Source: Ciborinia camelliae (lineage: Eukaryota > Ascomycota > Leotiomycetes > Helotiales > Sclerotiniaceae). Taken from it: a DNA stretch of 64,000 nt. Where the stretch lies: NCBI GenBank assembly GCA_025890175.1, contig JANPYM010000016.1:775110-839109 (forward strand), given 5' to 3'. The number at the start of each line of letters is the position of its first letter. Position 1 is the first letter of the stretch. Positions 10,530-23,573 of this stretch are shown piece after piece. Both the position numbers and the translations under genes were made by a program. The notes beneath the pieces were generated by a model. The model did not search any database and was not told where the DNA came from. It saw nothing but the letters and a program-made list of their open reading frames with translations.

Positions 10530-13500
10530 TTTTAGTTCTTCATTCAACTGATGCCAACGATGAGTTTGAAATCTTGATCTCTTCATCTATAAGAATATTC
10601 TCCTCATCATGATCTCAAAAATGAAGCTTTCATTCTGGGTGAAAACATGGATTTTTGAAGGTATTTTGAGATCTGATATTTGTAGACATGCAACAAAACT
10701 TTTGATTAAGACCTGGATCACGAGGATCAAGTGAGTGTATTGATCATGAAGTATGTTATTAGTGAAGTTATCATTCCTGTATTCACTCAAGTTTCTGATG
10801 GTGATGAAGTTGAGCAAATCTTGTTCTCTTCATCCCCAAGAATATCATTCTCATCCTCATCTCAAACATGAAGCTTTTCAAAATCCATTTTTTATATGCA
10901 GATTTGTGGTTTTGAAAGTACCTATTACCAGATCCTGAAAAATGCGATATGCAACAAAACCTTTTTCTGGGAATCAATGGACAAGTATTGGTTAGAATTA
11001 CTTCAAGCGAAATTTGAAGTGAAGTCTTAGTGAAGTTTGAAACAAGAGGGAGGAAGGCTAGGGATGAGGTCAATTATATCTTGATTTCTTCATGGAAGGA
11101 AATATCATGCTCATCATCTCAATCTCAAAAAGTGAAGCTTCTCATTTTGGTGTAGAGTTGAGTTTTGGGAACTATTCTAAGATTGATATTTTGTAGATAT
11201 GCAACAAAACTTTTCTTTGGGATTATATGATGTATTTGATAGGCTACCATGAAAACTGCAGTGAAGTTTGAAGAAGGGTAGGGACGAGATCAGTTTTGGC
11301 TTGATCTTGTTGAATTCTTGAGCTTGGTCTTGATATCCTCATCTATAGGATTTTCGACTTCCTATTCCTCTGTCTCATCAAGATCTCAAACATGAAGCTT
11401 TTCAAATTTGAGAGAAACTGCATTTTGGCAAATATCTTAAGATCACAAAATCTTAGATATGCAACAAAACTTTCTTTTGGGAATGGATGGATATCAATTA
11501 GCTGCAATCGAAATATGGAGGAAGATATGAATCTAACATAGAATGAAGTTTGACCCCAGGGCAGAAAGCCATCAATGAAGTCAAGTCAACTTCATCTTAA
11601 TGATTTTGATAAGCTTTGAGTTTGAACTTCGAAACTTGATCTCCTGTTGATCAAGATTTTTAGAATGATGGGAATTGAAGCTTTTCAAATTGGTCTAAAG
11701 GACTCCTTTAGCAATTATTTTGAGATCTATATTTTGTAGACATGCAACAAAACATTTTGGGGATGTATGGGAGTATCTGATAGGCTTCAACACAAGTGAA
11801 GCTTGGAACAGAGTAAGGAGCAATAAGATGAAATTTATTCTCATGATTTTGATGGATTTTGACGGAATTTGATATTGAAATTCAAAATCAATCTCCTCTT
11901 GAACCAAGATTCATAGTCAAAGAAATTGAAGTTTCTCATTTTGGTAGGAATCGCTTCTTTGGCATCTATCTTGAGATCTATATTTTGCAGATATGCAACA
12001 AAACCTTTCTATAGATATGCTTGAAGATGTATTGGCCAAAATCGGAGTGAAGTTTGATTCCAGAGAAACATAAAGTGAAGTTTGGATTTGGTGATGAGGT
12101 CAACTTCTCTTTGATGATTCTCCCCAAGAGTTCAAAACTGATCTCTTCATCAATGCAGATCCAGAGGATCATAATTGAAGCTTTTCATTTTCCTATAAAG
12201 ATGGGGTTTGGGAAGTATCTCAAGATCTGTATTTTGTAGATATGCAACAAAACCTTTTGATAGATATGCTTGAAGATTTATTGGCTGGAGATGAAGTGAA
12301 GGAATGTGAAGCGAGCTATGGAGTGAGGTTTAAACCCAGAGAGTGGTTGGGGAGATTAAGTCAAGTAAATTCCATATCTATTGTTCCCATGAAGCTCAAA
12401 GTTGTTCTCCTCATCAATTGAGATTTAGACCAAGAGAAGAAAAGAAATGAAGCTTTTCTTTTTGATGTAGAACCTCCATTTCTCCAACTATCTCCAGATC
12501 CCAAAATTCGAGACATGCAACAAAACCTTCAAGGAACGAAAGGAGGAGAAGTATTGGCTGGAAGAATAGTGAAGTCTGATGGAGTGAAGTTTGAAATCAC
12601 ACAACAGCTGGTGACGATGGGGTCAACCTGCCTTGATGATTCCAAGGAACTTTGAAGTTGATCTCCTCATCAAAGCAGATTCAAGGCAACAACAATGAAG
12701 CTTTTTCTTTTGCTCTAGAGCCTCAAGATCCCAAGTATCTTGAGATCTATAAATCACAGATATGCAACAAAACTCTTTGAAGCAGATAGAAGATAGAAGA
12801 TAGGAGATAGCAGATAACAGATGCTAATTTTGGAATGAACTGATGAAATCAGATGACAGCTGGCGGCGATAAGGTTCAATTTCATATTGAGTGGATCCTC
12901 TTGATGAACTTCAAAGTTGATATCCCCATCAATTGAGAATTGAAGGGCAGGAATGAAGCTCCGAGTTTTGATATGAAGCCAATATCTGAAGGATATCTCA
13001 AGATCTACATTTTGAGATATCTAAGCAAGAAAAACTTTGGTTCGGAATCTATGGTCAATGATGAAATCAGTGAGTGAATATGTGAATTGTAGCTGGAGTG
13101 AAGTTAGCCGATAGCAACAATGATAGGTTCGTCTTGACACTTTCGATAAGCTTTTTATTTGAGTCTCAAACTTGATCTGCTCATTGATAGGGATTTGGAG
13201 GGTAAAAATGAAGCTTTTATTTTTGGTGGCAGGGCTTGGATTTGGAAGTATCTTGAGATCTATAATTTTGAGATGTGCAACAAAACTTTTTGGTTCTGAA
13301 TCCATTGGTCGAGAATGAAGGGAGATAAGGACAGTAGGAGTGTGAAGTGTGGGCGAAGTGAAGTTGATCTGGGGGAGATGAACTGGGCCAGAGAGATGGA
13401 ATGATTTGGTTTAAGGTAGTCATTGTTACTTGAACGTTGCTTGATATAAGATTGTGTTTGGTATATGTGAAAGTCACAATTCGCATGGCTGACAGTGATA
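10530..13500. repeat. Diverged tandem satellite, about eleven units of about 250-280 bp
   Basis: The core ATGCAACAAAAC, or a close variant, recurs at 10688, 10949, 11199, 11459, 11742, 11993, 12242, 12515, 12762, about 13018 (degenerate) and 13275. Spacings are 247-283 bp. Units also share, in constant order, a GTGAAGTTTG-like block, a GATGAGGTCAA-like block, a TTGATCTCTTCATC-like block, GAAGCTTTTCATTTT, and TTGAGATCTATATTTTGTAG just before the core. Between blocks the units are strongly diverged, so the array is old. No open frame spans units on either strand. On the minus strand the core reads in one frame as a recurring peptide around FVAYLQNIDLKI in most units, but stops interrupt it. I do not recognise the element. 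Confidence 0.85.
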
Positions 13501-13540
13501 TCAAGTTGGAAGATGTGGAATGATATTATGAAATACAATT

Positions 13541-16500
13541 GCGAAGGTCTGAGAGCTTAAAGATTGATCTCATGGCTTCACGAATATGGGACGATTATTC
13601 TTTGATTGCGCAGATTGAAATGAAATGGGGGGATAGTATTGGAGTAGAATCTCAACCAATTTCAAACCACGAGATGATAGTTCTATGTCGAATCAAAGCT
13701 TTCCATAGCGAACTATCATCTCAAAATTCATAATCCATCAATAGGCGAACCTTTCTTCATTGGCCATCTTCATAGGTTTATGATATCTATCCGGTTATTA
13801 GGAGAATAATTAGACACAATCACGCCCAGTTAGCTCCAATTATGTGCATACATTTGCAGAATTTGCCGGCGTTCATATTTTTCTACCAATAGCTCAAAGT
13901 TTGGAAGCTTTTCGAAGGATTCTCGGATTATGTCGACACAAGTTCTGTATCCATGTCAACAATCATAGACACCATTCAAATGCAACCTTGCAATATCATG
14001 AATATACAGAAATAGTAGAAGAAATAGGAGAAGCTCCTCCTGTATTGGCACAGTTTCCTGTATGCAAGCTAGATAAGCGAGACCAATACTTTTCAGTTGA
14101 TAGGTTTGACGAAAAAGATTCGGAAAGAGAACTACACATATATTTTCCAAGTTGCCAGGTCAGATACAAACTCCGGAATTGTATTGCACTTCCCAGACAG
14201 GTTGCGAGTCTTTGACCAAAGTAAGGATCCTTATAATGAGTTTTCCTTATGAAGCCAATGAAATCAATTTCGACTAGGTGGATATTGGTCATAACTTTAT
14301 GGCAAATATTTGCTCCGACATCGAAACGTTCGGATGAGAAAAAGGTTTATTGGCATTTGAGCTGTGGCGGGGGGAAGTTAAGCTTGCCGCACATAACACT
14401 GATTTATAGATATATGCAGCTAAGCAGATATCTTGGTAGTAGTCCCTGTGTTATATTCTGCTCAGTTCATAACACCGGTATCCCAATAATATTTGAGGAA
14501 TGCAAAATGATTTTCAAATGTGAAATTGGGCGGATGGAATGGTTATGGTCGACAAACAATGTAGTTGAGGAAATGCTGAGAGTAGAAGGTCAATTCTGCA
14601 ATGTTGGTATGTGCGTCGTTGAAGCTGTTTGGCAAGGAATTTGACCGCTCGCTAATTTCTATCGGCAGAATCATGAATTCGATCCATAAATGTGTGATGA
14701 TCCATCGAGATATCCATCCCTCAGACGTCGGTCGAGATACTGGTGCACATCATTATCTTCTGCGGATAGAATTCCAGATTTCTATGCCCAGCATATATTT
14801 TGACTGTCGGATGCGGGAAGCAAACTGAACGTTGAGGAAAGCTTGCAAACGATTCGGTATCTTTGCGATGAGCCTTCATGAGTACAACTCCATTCTAAAA
14901 CACTCTTGCAGTGCCAGCTATCGCTCAAGCTTGGCAGGTGAGGCAGAAGTTTCCAATGCAAGAGAAAAGGAGCAAATGAAGGAATTGAATCAATAATTCG
15001 ATCGGCAGGAGAGGGGTATTAAGTCTGAGATGTCCCATCATCTTGAGACGAGAAGCTCGACCGTGCGATGCCCTCTGAAATGATATTGAATTGATGAAGG
15101 TTGGTGTTTGATGGCAAGCCGGATTATTGAAACCCAAATTGTTTTGCCCATCATGATTGAAGAAGCTTCATCGTTGAACCCCTTGCCTGAGGATGGAATA
15201 TCAGGCTTTGCTTTCTACCTAGCCCTACCTAGGTATTTGGTGATTCAGCATCTCAAGCCTTACAGCAGCAGCAATGTCCCGTACGCTGTATTACATAAGC
15301 ATGGTTTACTAGGCGTGAGAACTTTCTCCCCCGCTTCACTCTTCATCTCTACACACGATCACAAAGTTCGACAAAATTCAATAGGTTTGATTTGGGTTTT
15401 CATGCTTTCGGGAATTTAAATGCATTGCATGATGCGATGTTCAATATCCGATTTCTCTCTCAGTCATCGTTTTACGTGTCATTTTGCTCGCGTCATCTCA
15501 AACATCCAATTGGATTTCGCAAACACAGTGTTTTGTTTGCCAGCAGTACCTCCAGCTGCGCAGCACTCCAATGTAATGTCAACTTCAGGCTGAATATTAA
15601 ATTTCGTACCTTGTGTGGTGGTGTATGAGTGACCACTCCTCTGGGCTTCACCTTCAACAATGGTTGGCTACGCGGAAATGACCTGATCTCCTTCCATATT
15701 CTGCATCTCCTCTTGCAGGTTCGATCTGATTTTACTTCTCAGCTTAGTACGAAATTATTTGTACTTCTCAATCTTGTTGAAAGCAGTCAGTAGTGCTGCC
15801 AAATTGTTACTTCACATATTCCTTCGTCGAGATGTCGTTGGATGTTGGCAATGTATAATCGCACATGTACGACGGTGGAAAGTCTCAATCACTTATTTTG
15901 CACATGCTTCGGTCAAGCGACCATGTTGTAGTTTGTCTCCGAGTACATATACACACAAGTAACCTCACGCGGAGATTGTCATTCCTTCAACGCGACTCAA
16001 CCCCAGCCATTGCCCCACACCCCGCATGTCGCGGGTAGTGAATCTAAGGATCGGTAGATCTTCCGAATCCCGAGCTCTAGTTCTAGTATAGGAATTTTAT
16101 TTTCGCGATACCCCTAAGACGACTCTGCGAGGAAGCGGTTGACATAGATCCTAGCAACATTGCGGATCATTTCCTTTGTAAATGACAAATTTATCGAATC
16201 ATTAATTTGATTGCTCCACACCAGTTTCGGTACATTTTGACTTTCCAAGCAAACTTTCGCAACTCATGAATGCCACGTTCTAATGATCCCGAGATCTCGT
16301 TAGTGAAAAGGCGAATACATTACAACGCATTTTAGTTTTGTAGAAAGCTCTATATTTGCTTGGCACATAATTGTGTCGACTGTTCATTTAGATTGTGTGA
16401 CATTTGAGGTTGACATGAATAACAGACCCGCATTTTTTTTTGATTGTTTCTGATGTTCTTCGGCTTCATCTTACATGATTCACGAATAAACCCTTGCCAC

Positions 16501-17198
16501 AGGCCCTTCGCTAGCTAATATTGTAGCGTGATACAGGGCCAATGAATATGCTTCTCGCCCGCATAACCACTGGGATGCGATCAGATCTCGCCAGGGGCTT
16601 GGGGCATAATATGACCATGGATATCAGAATAGTTTGCACCGAATTCATCTTGCGCTCAAATCCATCTCGCCTTGTGATGCCAAGCCAAGAGAGTTTCCAC
16701 CTAGAGTTCATTTCATGAACTTCGGGCCTTTTGACCCTCCCTACTCATTCACTTCCCCTGATAATGTAAGGTTGGTGCCAAACGGGGTGAATCGACTTTA
16801 TACAGGCGCGTGTCCTTCTTGGTTTTGTGGATGACGGTTTTCCCGGAGGTTCAACCTATCTCGTCCCTTCTTTAAATTTGCCATTACTCTTTTGAGCACG
16901 TCATTCACACATTCTTAACCCCCCTTCTCGAGGCGATGATTCACATCTTAACCCCGATTCAGGAGTATAATTAACGCGATACTATTACCCCTCCTCTGGG
17001 CTCCTACTAGCGCCTCCCGCTTGGTTCTACAAAAGAGCTCTCTAGCCCTCCCCATCAGGTTTTTCCTTACAATCACAACATACCCAACAATTATTCTACT
17101 CCTTTCTTGATACATACACATAACCTTCCCTTCAACAACTTGTTCTGCAGTACCTACGATCCGTCATCAGTACTTGAACTTCCTTTGAAATTACAATC
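13541..17198. other. Long region without recognised genes
   Basis: Only scattered short open frames occur; the longest on the plus strand, 13844-14215, has no recognisable motif or splice partners. The last few hundred bases (about 16840-17198), pyrimidine-rich with TTAACCCC repeats, are the likely promoter and leader of the glutaminase gene. The rest may be decayed coding or transposon DNA, which I cannot show. Confidence 0.35.
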
Positions 17199-20003
17199 AT
17201 GAGGACCTCTCTTCTGGCGGCAGTGCTAGGCACTGCTGTTAATTTTGTCTCTGGCTCTACTTTCAGCCCAGTGAGACCTCCGGCGATACCTTTGGCGGGT
17301 ATGTATCGAACCCTATTATTCTTCTGTTCGTTCTAATATCAAGCAGTTAAATCACCGTATATGAGTACTTGGTTGGAGGCTGGAAGTGTCGGTGGCAGTG
17401 GAGGAATTCTACCAGGGTATTGGCCGTAAGTTTCTCCCTCATGGAGTATTTGAAAACCAAGTTAACAGCCATATAGTCGTTTCTGGGCGTAAGTCAAAAC
17501 TCTTGGCATGACCACTTCATCATTTTCTAATGAAGTAAATAGCGGACCTCAACCTGGTTCGGTTGCTGGAAGTGCTGGCTCTGTAACAGGTTGGGCTGGT
17601 CTCATCAAAGTGTAAGTGCCCTTAGGTTTCCTATGATTCATTCTTAGTAGGACTTTCTTCCACTATAATTCTAAGATAAGAGACTCATAAAACTTTACCT
17701 AGGGATGGCACCACCTACACTTGGATGGGTGCTGCAGGTGTCAATGGCGTTGTTCCACCAAGTGTCACTCAAGATCACATGGAGTATACTTCCACCCGAT
17801 CCACATTTTTAATGAGTGTAGCTGGAAAGGTATCAATGAATGTAACATTCCTCTCTCCGCTCACACCAGACGATATTCGACGACAATCGGTCATTGGTAC
17901 ATATCTCTATGTTTCCGTGAAATCAATAGATGGTGCTACTCATGCTGTTCAGCTATATTGCGATACATCCGCTGGTAAGCTTCATTTCATCGGGATAACG
18001 TGTATTGCTCACAATAAATACAGAATGGACCTCCATCCACAACACTGATACAGCACAATGGAAGTGAGTAACCCTAATTTTAAACTTAGTTTGAGAAATT
18101 ACATTCTGACTTCTGTACAGTTACACCGTCAACAATGGGATTGCTTCCCACAGAACTTGGAGACAAACTCAAAGTGAATTCAACGCAGACTATGCAGATG
18201 ATCAATCTCATTGGGGATACTGGCTTTGGTCTACTAAAGCTGTCACTGGCATGACATTTCAATCGGGGCAGGATGTCGTTGTTCGTCAGAATTTCCTCAC
18301 TAACGGCTCTCTCCCAAATACTCAGGATACAGTCTACAGACAGATTCAAGATGCTTGGCCAGTGTTCGCATTTTCCAATAATCTCGGGAATGTTGGAAGC
18401 ACTCAGGTTGATACCCTTTACACCATTGTTCATGCACAACAAAATGCAGTCTATTTCCTTGGAGCTGGTGGACTGAGGTCTGTTCCGTCTTTATGGACAA
18501 GTTACTGGAATTCGGATATTTCTTTGGTACGTCAATTGTTTGCTTGATCGCTTACCATGTTAATTCTCTCAGGTAACCGATTTCTATAATGACTGGGTCA
18601 ACAAATGGGGTGTCTGGGATCATAAATTTGCCGTCGATTCTCTTGCAGCTGGTGGTCAGGATTACTTGACTATTACTTCGCTTGCTGCTCGTCAAGCCTT
18701 CGGAGCTGTTCAACTCTGCGGAACTCCAGATAAACCATACTACTTCCTCAAAGAGATAAGCTCTGATGGTAATGTTCAAACTGTTGATGTTGTCTTCCCG
18801 GCAATGCCCATCTTTCTCTATTCAAATCCCGTTCTCCTAAAGTATTTACTCGACCCTCTTTATGAGAATCAAGAGGCTGGTCTCTTCCCTCAACAATATG
18901 CCATACATGATCTCGGCTCTAATTATCCCCGTGCTGTTGGACACCCATCTGGTGATGGAGGTATGTTTCTCCCAAGATACATGATTATTATATGCTGACA
19001 ATATACAGAACCCATGCCTCTTGAAGAATGTGGAAATATGATTATAATGACTCTCGCCTATGCTCAACATGCTTCTGACACGGCATACCTGACCCAACAT
19101 TACAAAATACTCAAACAATGGACCACTTTCCTCGTATCCGAGGCCCTTATTCCAGCAAATCAACTCTCAACCGATGATTTCCAAGGTAGTCTCGCAAATC
19201 AGACTAACCTTGCACTGAAAGGCATCATTGCTATTGAAGCCATGTCGGTCATCGCAAACCTTACAGGAAACTCAGCAGATGCAGTAAGCTATAGCAACAC
19301 AGCACACAACTATCTCACACAATGGCAGAAAATGGCAATAGTCCCAGCAACTGCATCTGTTCCAGCACATACCAACCTGGCATACCAAGATCCCAATGGA
19401 CATGGTCTTCTGTATAATCTTTACGCCGATAAACTATTGAAACTCAACTTTGTTCCAAGCAGCATCTACGATATGCAGAGTGCATTTTATCCAACCATTG
19501 CTACCGCATATGGTGTACAACTTGACTCCAGAAATGTTTGTACGAAATGTAAGTTTTCACACACCAAACCTCCTTTTTGCTATAAACTTCAGCTACTAAT
19601 AATATACTCCCCACAGCCGATTGGGAAATGTGGACTGCAGCCATCTCCTCCTCATCCACAAAGACCATGTTCATCTCCAAGCTCGCATCATGGATTGCTA
19701 ATACCCCTACTGATCGTGCCTTCACTGATCTCTATAATACTCAAACTGCCGAGTAAGTTCCATATCCACCCCTTTTCTCATGCCGTTCTTGTCACGGGCG
19801 CGCTACGTACATACGCATGTGACCGCATTGTCACACATGATGAATATCGCAGGGCTTCTAAATACCATCATCTCTCATACATACTACATTATATTGATAT
19901 GACATGAAACATCTGCATCTACTGACACAATCACAGCTTCTGGAGTGGCCCATTCATTGCGAGACCAGTTGTTGGAGGAGTCTTCGCCCTCTTAGCAATG
20001 TGA
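17199..20003 (+). CDS. gtaA: Secreted glutaminase A
   Basis: Eleven exons (17199-17298, 17347-17425, 17477-17488, 17543-17611, 17703-17974, 18024-18063, 18121-18526, 18573-18960, 19009-19548, 19617-19752, 19937-20003) sum to exactly 703 codons, 702 residues. Residues 1-19 are a signal peptide. The mature protein follows fungal GtaA throughout: FSPVRPPAIPLAVKSPY near the start, GWAGLIKVDGTTYTWMG, LKEISSDGN, PMPLEECGNM, NLALKGIIAIEAM, YDMQSAFYPT, and the C-terminal ARPVVGGVFALLAM. Known relatives carry DUF4964, DUF5127, DUF4965 and DUF1793 and hydrolyse glutamine to glutamate and ammonia outside the cell, supporting nitrogen scavenging. Length is normal for the family and no key segment is missing. 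Exon 3 is only 12 nt. The last intron (184 nt) is much longer than the others. Confidence 0.93.
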
Positions 20004-21404
20004 TATCTCGTCCTCCAATATCTAAGAGAGACAAGGAATGCGACTTCAATTCCGCTACGGAGGATTGCAGGATAGGTCTCAAATTCAAAGCACCGAGGAC
20101 GAAAAATCCACCAACTGTGATGAATGCATGCATTGGAAACGGCGAAATGGCGAAGATAATTATGGGATTTCGGGAACACCACATATTTCTTTCCTCTTTT
20201 TTTTGATTATTGAGCATTGGGATTCGGCTCTTTGGGATACAATCGGCATTTACAACGTGATTCTACTAGAGATACCTAGGTACCTAGTAACTTTGACTTC
20301 ATCTCTTTTCATGTTTTTGTTTTGATTCATTCTCCAAGCAAAGGGATGAGAATGCAATCAATGCACGCATGCATGCATGCATTCAGAACAGGAACTTCAA
20401 ATGTACATACATACATATTTTACTAGCACTAGCACTAGCATAATAAGCATAATAAGCAACGCACAGCATTGCATTTACAATCGGGGATACCTACATACAT
20501 AAACGGATGTATCTTACAAGAATTGCATTGCATTTGCATTGTTATTGCGAGTTTTCTTCCTCTTACTTTTACTTTTACTTCTAATCAGTCATACTTTACT
20601 GATTCATTCATTTATTCATTCGTTCCCTTGATTTTTCCTTTCGTGATAGTTACAGATGATGAATACTCGAGAAAGTTCAAACAATACAAAATGAAACGAA
20701 ACAAAACAAAACAATGATTCATAGGCTCATATCACTTGATGTTCTGACCGAGTCAAATATTAGACAAAGTCTTTTAGCCAGGACTCATGATATATCAGAT
20801 GACTGCACCATATACATTGAACTATGTACTGTACAGCAGCACTTGACCTACCTGCTCTCCTTGCAAGACTTGCGACTGTATTAGGTATTCCGAATTTCCG
20901 CACGAGGAACCAATACATTTCAGTTTGAAGAGTTCACTCCCCAGGGGTAATTACTTATATTACATGAAGAGCTATAGGATGCAGAATGCAAGAACCACGG
21001 TACTTGCCTTGCTTCAACTGCAGTGCGAACAAAAACGGCCTCTTCACCATGCACCACGACGTTGCTTAATTTCCTCTCCGTGCAGAAGAAGTTGTGGGAT
21101 TGAAGGCGTGTAACACCCCCTAAACCAATCCACTAAATTTCTCCCTCCTCCCCCACCCCCACACTATCCATGCAAACCCGCAAAGGTAACCCCGGATTTT
21201 GCTCGGACATCAAACCATACGTCGCGATATCGCGATCTGGTCGCTCTATCAACATTTAACGCGTTTGAACGATTCCCCTATTTTCTGCAGGTCAATATAT
21301 GCATCTACGTGTTCGTGGAAAGATGATGACCAGATTAATTAAATGAGCATGGAGGATGGATGATTCGATTGGCGAGTGGAGAAATTAGTTTGTGCTGTGG
21401 GTGC
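20004..21404. other. Intergenic region with several microsatellites
   Basis: It holds a GCAT run (about 20365-20381), a CATA run (about 20405-20418), a CTAGCA run (about 20424-20441) and ATAATAAGC-type duplications. No gene is supported. It separates the 3' end of the glutaminase gene from the 3' end of the minus-strand pseudogene. Confidence 0.45.
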
Positions 21405-23573
21405 TCATTCGTGCGCATGGTGGTTCAAATTGCGATACGGATATTTGATGATGGCACGAAGAAAGGTGATGTAGTGAAATTTTTTAAATAAAAATTGGGC
21501 AACTGCGGCATGGGCGATGAGTGGTTTGTTCGAGATATGTTTAATTACGGGTTGGTTCATGGTGGTGTTGTAGACGGAACATCCGAAATCCAAACCCGAA
21601 AGCATTTGATTGTCGAATCCAAGGTCGAATATTGAAGAGTCATCTTGAGCGGCAAGATAAATTTCTATGGACTGAATATTTTATACTGCGGTAGGAATCT
21701 AAGCCGGTTTTTCTTATTGCCAAAATATCTCATGATAAATTTGAGGGTCGAGAGAGGTTTGATTGTTCAACTTCATTCAAAGAACGAAATGGTTAATGGT
21801 ATCGGCCACCATTCTCACTGGTGGAGAAATCTCCCGCCTTCAGGACTAAGCCAATGGATTCATCAACTGGAAAAACCCCTTGGCTTCGCTTGGCTAGGCC
21901 TGGTGAATTGAATTCTGTCTTGATTTGTGCAGGTGGGGTACTTGGTGGTGGTGAATATCTTTCGGGATTGTTTATTATAACCGAAACTGACTTGGGGGCT
22001 GAGGCGATAGTGTCGCTACCCGCAGTATCTTGATTGTTGTCTAATTGGTCTAGGTGGTGAATTCGTTCTGGGTTAGGTAAGTCGACAGGACCTAAGCCAG
22101 GTAAGATTGCATCATAAACCGAAAAGTCAGGTCCACCCAACTCAATATCAGGGCAATCGAAATCTTCCAAACCTCCCGACATAATGGGATCAGTTGAATC
22201 TGGGCGACGTAGATAATTTCGTCGATATGCCGATAATCTTGTACTTGCATTGAGATCAAATGCAGGGAGATTGGAAATCGAAGGACGGTCAACATCAATG
22301 ACATGATCGGCAGCATCTACTGCTGACTGGCGAGGCTGCACTTGGAAAGACGAATTTGAAGTGACAGCAGGTCTAGCCACAGATGATGATGGGGCCATTG
22401 CAGATATAGGATTGACAGGCAAAGCTTTCGGTGAAGGAGTGATGGCAGGCCCAGTCGCAGATAATGATGGGGCTTCATCAACGTCTGCATATGTGTGATG
22501 ACTGGTAGTCTTATAAAACACACCAGCTTAACTTGTAGTATGTTTCATGGTCCAGTGTTTCTTTGAAGATTGCGTTCCATCTTGAGGCATTTGAATCGTA
22601 TATTCTCCACTATCCTCTAAGAATCCATGGAATTCTTCTGCGATTAATGCTTCTGTTTTCTCTCGCCAACATTTCTTTCAAAGTTGAGCTGTCTCTCCAC
22701 TGCTTTGTGCCTTCTGTTCGATGCTGTTGGAGGGCCAGTGTTATATCTTGAGGCTGTTGCCACTTAATATGGACGCTCTCGGAACCGGTATTCTGCCAAC
22801 TAGTGTTTCAGGCATCTCATTGCCAGCTCGTATTCAAGTTGTCTAATCCTCTCGGTATCGCTAGAATCGGTTCTGTGACTGAAGTTATTTAAGCCATTCC
22901 CAGCTTAGTATTCACCGAGGAATTGTCCTTTTAAGGGAAGCTGATACAAAGGGATGGATTGAGGATGAACATTCTGTGAAGGAACATTCTGGGCATGGAA
23001 ACTTGTAGAACTGCGGAAGAAAATTCTGAGAAGTAGCATTATGAGAATTTCCATTTTCTTGTTCTTGTTCCCTTCGAACTCGTCTTGGTGCAAGTGGACC
23101 ATGATGTGACCTATACCATTTTGATTATTAGCAAAGGTCAACGGGTTGCAATGCCAAATATATATTGGCAAGAAACTTTTCATCTTTAAATGAAGATAAA
23201 TCCAAACACATAGTTTACCTGACAGGATCATACAAACATGAAGAGTTCAAGGTATTCGCAAAATAAATAAATGAAGTCCAGGAGTTACTTACATCGTCGC
23301 GACTTGATTGGTTTCTAGCTTGTTCAAAAGCTTCTTCTTGTCAGATTCTCGAGAAGGGATTTGATTGTCTCTTGGCAGATACTTGGTGTCGATGATACCA
23401 AATGAATGAACCTTATCCCAATTGAAACCATGCTTGGAGCAGGATCTAGATGCAGTAGAAAATGGAACGATAACGATTTTCGAATTCAAATTCGAATCTG
23501 CGTGCGTGAATTTGTGAACTTGCCTGCACCTTCCAACTGTGTCGAAAGATCGAGGACACCATGTGATTTTCAT
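21405..23573 (-). pseudogene. Decayed Gln/Asn/Pro-rich protein gene with RIP-like stops
   Basis: Read on the minus strand, one long protein-like signal continues from about 23573 to 21405 despite breaks. A first exon ends at a GTAAGT donor (23292), and a 182-nt intron (23111-23292) with a GCTAATA branch site follows. In-frame stops at 22905-22907, 22528-22530, 21714-21716 and 21681-21683 are TAA where CAA would continue, 21699-21701 is TAG for CAG, and 21777-21779 is TGA for CGA. One-base excesses in short runs break the frame near 22997, 22806-22808 and 22656-22659, with another shift near 21800. The ancestral product was long, rich in Gln, Asn, Ser and Pro, with a short coiled-coil-like DTERIRQLEYELAMR. 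I do not recognise the family; a regulatory protein is possible. The one-base excesses could be sequencing errors, but the stops argue for true decay. Confidence 0.65.

Noticed and set aside
10272..10535. Plus-strand frame after the gap with CRCRCRCKR
   Set aside because: It is a reading of a short GATGTA repeat with no other support.
13844..14215. Plus-strand frame of 123 residues
   Set aside because: No motif, splice partner or supporting context; the overlapping minus-strand frame is equally open.
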